NCBI GenBank assembly: GCA_004565275.1
Contig: SDOX01000188.1
Span: 6,271-27,395, forward strand
Length of the DNA stretch: 21,125 bases
Origin: Nannochloropsis salina CCMP1776
Lineage: Eukaryota; Sar; Eustigmatophyceae; Eustigmatales; Monodopsidaceae
Direction of reading: 5' to 3'
The first letter of the stretch is position 1. Each line of letters opens with the position of its first letter. Below are positions 18,810 to 21,125 of this stretch, one piece after another. The position numbers and the translations under genes were made by a program. The notes under the pieces were generated by a model. That model saw nothing but the letters and a program-made list of their open reading frames with translations, was not told the DNA's origin and made no database searches.

Positions 18810-19800
18810 TAAGAAAAGATCAAAACGAATGAATGAATACGGACCGGCCCATTCCCAAATTTGTGCCGCCGTTGCAACGTCACTTACCTGGCCAAGAAAA
18901 AATCGTCAGGAAAAGACACCTGCATTCCCCTGTCCATATGAGCCAAAATAAGGCTTAGTACAAGAATACAAACGGCGACTGGACCGCCTGCGATGGGTTT
19001 ATTCCCTGCCTTGTCCTGGCCCGGGTCGTTTTCCCGTCTGCGGTAACGGTGCATGCGTAGATATCTCCGAGTATCCCTCGCTCCATCTCCCTGCTGTCAC
19101 CGCCAGGTCGGACGTTTGGACACATACACGCGCCTGGAGGCCTGGAAGGTGCCCTGACAACACTCTCTTGGTGATGGGTGGGAGTCTTGGTGCGTTGGAT
19201 TCTTTGGATGCAACCTTTATGCCACTTGTGTCCAATAGGACGGAGGGTTTGGCAATTATCGCACAACCCGCCGCTTCGTCAGTGCCTCCATAAGGAGGTA
19301 ACTTTGGCACGATTTTCTTGTTTGGAAGAGCCTCGTCGATTATGTCTTCACGAGTGCTCTCGTTCCTGGTCTCATGCCTGAAAAAGGCGCCATGATGCCT
19401 AGGCCGTAATGTTGACGGAAAGTGCTCTCTCGTGCATCGCGTGGGGCATCAGCTAATGGCCTCAGACAAGCCACACGGGCAATTACCGCCTGTGCTGGAC
19501 CTCATGACAGAGGTCGTGTTTGTTAGAGAGGTCGCTGTCACTTGGAAAGCTGCGCGTACATGATAGACGCAGACTGGCACTCCCTCACTGGATCAATACG
19601 ATTTGCGTGCTGCCCTATTATCCTTACCTTCCCCCTATTTCAACTCCTCCCTACCTCTCTTACTCTGTAGGGGCAAAATGCGTCCCCTTCCGGCACCCGA
19701 ATGGTGCAGCCTCAGCGTTTTTAAAGGAAGAAGTCATGGTCGTCGGTTCGAAGAGGAGAAAAGAACACGAGGGCGAGGTCCGAATCCTAAGAAGTGCAAG
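18810..19800. other. Intergenic region upstream of the DOMON gene
   Basis: No supported gene. A minus-strand frame near 19266-18955 begins at TTG and contains CDNCQT and HKWHKGC, a faint echo of a zinc finger, but has neither ATG nor the second Cys pair. The DOMON gene frame is open from an ATG at 19678, so its 5' end could start there. Confidence 0.4.
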
Positions 19801-21125
19801 ATGAAGCCGCCGTCGCCACGGGAGGAAGGATTGCATCCAAAGCAGCACTTAAAGGGGCAGCAAGACGAGGGGTACCACTGTGTCCGCTGCCGCTGTAGAC
19901 CACACCTAGCCCTGACGTCCTTGCCGCTCGCCTCCTGTGTTCTTCTTCTCCTCCTCCCCCTCCTCCCCCTTACATGGGCCTACCCCTCCTACCTCCTCAA
20001 TCCCGACGGCTGCCGCTCCCAGAAACTCGAGGTACGACCGTGGTAGATCCCTCTTCCCGACAATTTCCCTTCATCCCTCCCCCTCTTCCTCCACCTGCCC
20101 CTTCGCCCCGTTCCTCACACCCACGGCCCGTGCGTGCCAACCTCCAACCTCCTCATCCCGCGTTTCCCGTGCCACCCGTCCAGGTCGGTTTCGACATAAT
20201 GGGCTCCCCCGTCGTGGAAGAAAAAGCTTTGAAAGAAAGCCCCATCGTGGTCTTGCGGGGAGACACAGCCTTGCACTCCGGGAGCGAATACAAGAGCGGC
20301 GAGACCCTCTCTGTCAAGTTGGAAGGGCGGGCGGGCATGTACTGCATGGAGGTCCGTCCCGCCCTCCCTCCCGCCCTCCCTCCCGCTCTCCCTCCTTCCC
20401 TCGCGTTGCTCTCTTTATCCTTCTTCATCCCCGCATCTTCCTTCTCTCTCCTCCATTCATCCTCTATCCCTACTCCTCCTACGCTCTGCCCACGTGCCTC
20501 TCCTCCCGCCTTGCTCCGTGTTCACCCATTCAAACATGCCCACATTCAAAAAATCAAACTTTCAAACCCAGGTCCGCGGTGGTGCCGCCATGTTCTCGGG
20601 CGGCGCCTGCGACGGGACCCGGGTGACCGAGCCCGACGTCTTGGCCCTCCCTATCGGGGACAAGGAGACGTTGCAAACCGTTACGCTCCACGTGGGCCTC
20701 GCCAGCCGTTACGGACCGGTGACTCTCCTCCCTCCCTTCGTCCTCCATCCCCCGGGGAAAGGTGGCGACGATCCCGCCCCGTCCGAGGAGGAGGGGAGGG
20801 AGCCCGTCCTCTCCCTCGTCCTCCCTCCCTCCCTGCCTCGCTTGGAGAAGACAGTGCTGGTGGAAAGGGAGAGCGGGATGGAGCTTTCCTGGACCGTGGA
20901 GGAGGGCGGGAAGTGGGTGGACATCCAGGTAAGGCAGAAGGAGAGCCTGGCTTCGACGTCGGGGTGCCCTATGCTTTCCTCAACTTCCCTCCCTCCCTCC
21001 CTCCCTCCCTCCCTCCCTCCCTCAGGTGGCCGCCCAGGGACCGTCTTGGGTGGGCGTGGGTGTGATTGAGGGGAGGAATCTTATGGTGACTACGCCCCCG
21101 CACGAGGTGGGAAGGGAGGGGGGAG
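19801..21125 (+). CDS. Secreted or membrane DOMON-domain protein, 3' end beyond the window
   Basis: Exons: 19801-20031, 20184-20351, 20572-20928 and 21026 to about 21106 (a GTGGGA donor follows) or the window end. Every join is phase 0. A hydrophobic segment of about 25 residues (LASCVLLLLLPLLPLTWA) ends in a signal-peptidase-like site before YPSYLLNPDGC. I prefer ATG 19801, though the leader before the hydrophobic core is then long; ATG 19678 is in the same frame. The mature N-terminal module (about 110 residues; SGETLSVKLEGRAGMYCMEV, MFSGGACDGTRV) with paired Cys recalls a reeler-like fold, weakly. The next part matches a DOMON domain: MELSWTVEEGGKWVDIQVAA, then GPSWVGVGVIEGRNLMVTT (family: Wxxxxxxxxxxxxxxxxxx GWxxxGF, then M). 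DOMON domains bind heme or sugars in the lumen or outside the cell, often next to a cytochrome b561 domain; whether one follows is not visible. Confidence 0.75.
20355..20400. repeat. 12-base minisatellite in the second DOMON-gene intron
   Basis: About three units of CCCGCCCTCCCT directly after the donor, the same unit as in the HDAC-like gene but here in an intron read on the plus strand. Confidence 0.8.
20985..21025. repeat. CCCT tandem repeat forming the pyrimidine tract of an intron
   Basis: About nine CCCT units running straight into the acceptor CAG of the third DOMON-gene intron, so the microsatellite itself serves as the polypyrimidine tract. Confidence 0.9.

Noticed and set aside
18955-19266. 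Possible zinc-finger fragment (CDNCQT, HKWHKGC) on the minus strand
   Set aside because: It begins at TTG, a stop lies just upstream, and the second Cys pair of a GATA finger is missing.
1-21125. tRNA, rRNA, CRISPR array or mobile element
   Set aside because: I saw no cloverleaf with a convincing T-loop, no spaced identical repeats and no transposase or reverse-transcriptase motif; a dedicated search could still find a small RNA.

Overview
The window reads as nuclear DNA of a GC-rich, intron-bearing microbial eukaryote. The short introns (63 to about 320 nt), the C/T-rich tracts before acceptor AGs, the many CCCT and CCCGCCCTCCCT repeats, and proteins full of Gly/Arg/Glu or Pro/Ser/Leu repeats all fit a eustigmatophyte alga such as Nannochloropsis or Microchloropsis. 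That assignment rests on general impression, not on a marker gene. A run of 100 N (10322-10421) is an assembly gap.

Layout, left to right. A multi-pass membrane protein of unknown family lies on the minus strand (exons 3125-1962, 1838-1275, 1021-45, continuing off the left edge). A single-exon protein with two membrane helices and a long charged coiled coil is on the plus strand (4158-5012). A four-exon major-facilitator transporter of the metabolite:H+ symporter (MHS, ProP-like) type is on the plus strand (5947-8228). Two minus-strand genes face the gap: a histone-deacetylase-like protein whose zinc-binding residues look replaced (9076 up to the gap), and a single-MYB-repeat SHAQKYF-class protein (11935 down to the gap). 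Next come a PHO80-type cyclin on the minus strand (last four exons 14746-13894), peptidyl-tRNA hydrolase 2 on the plus strand (two exons, 16263-17228), a long unrecognised minus-strand reading frame with an IQ-like motif (18809-17715), and a secreted or membrane-anchored DOMON-domain protein on the plus strand (19801 off the right edge).

The genes do not form one pathway: this is an ordinary stretch of nuclear genome with unrelated neighbours. The two most unusual points are the HDAC-like gene, which keeps the family scaffold but seems to have lost the catalytic metal site, and the unresolved MYB/HDAC junction, where the gap hides both the stop of one gene and the start of the other. Low-complexity tracts interrupt or may disturb reading frames in the transporter and the HDAC-like gene. 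Exon limits are my own inference from splice motifs and reading phase. Most intergenic stretches show nothing I can name.
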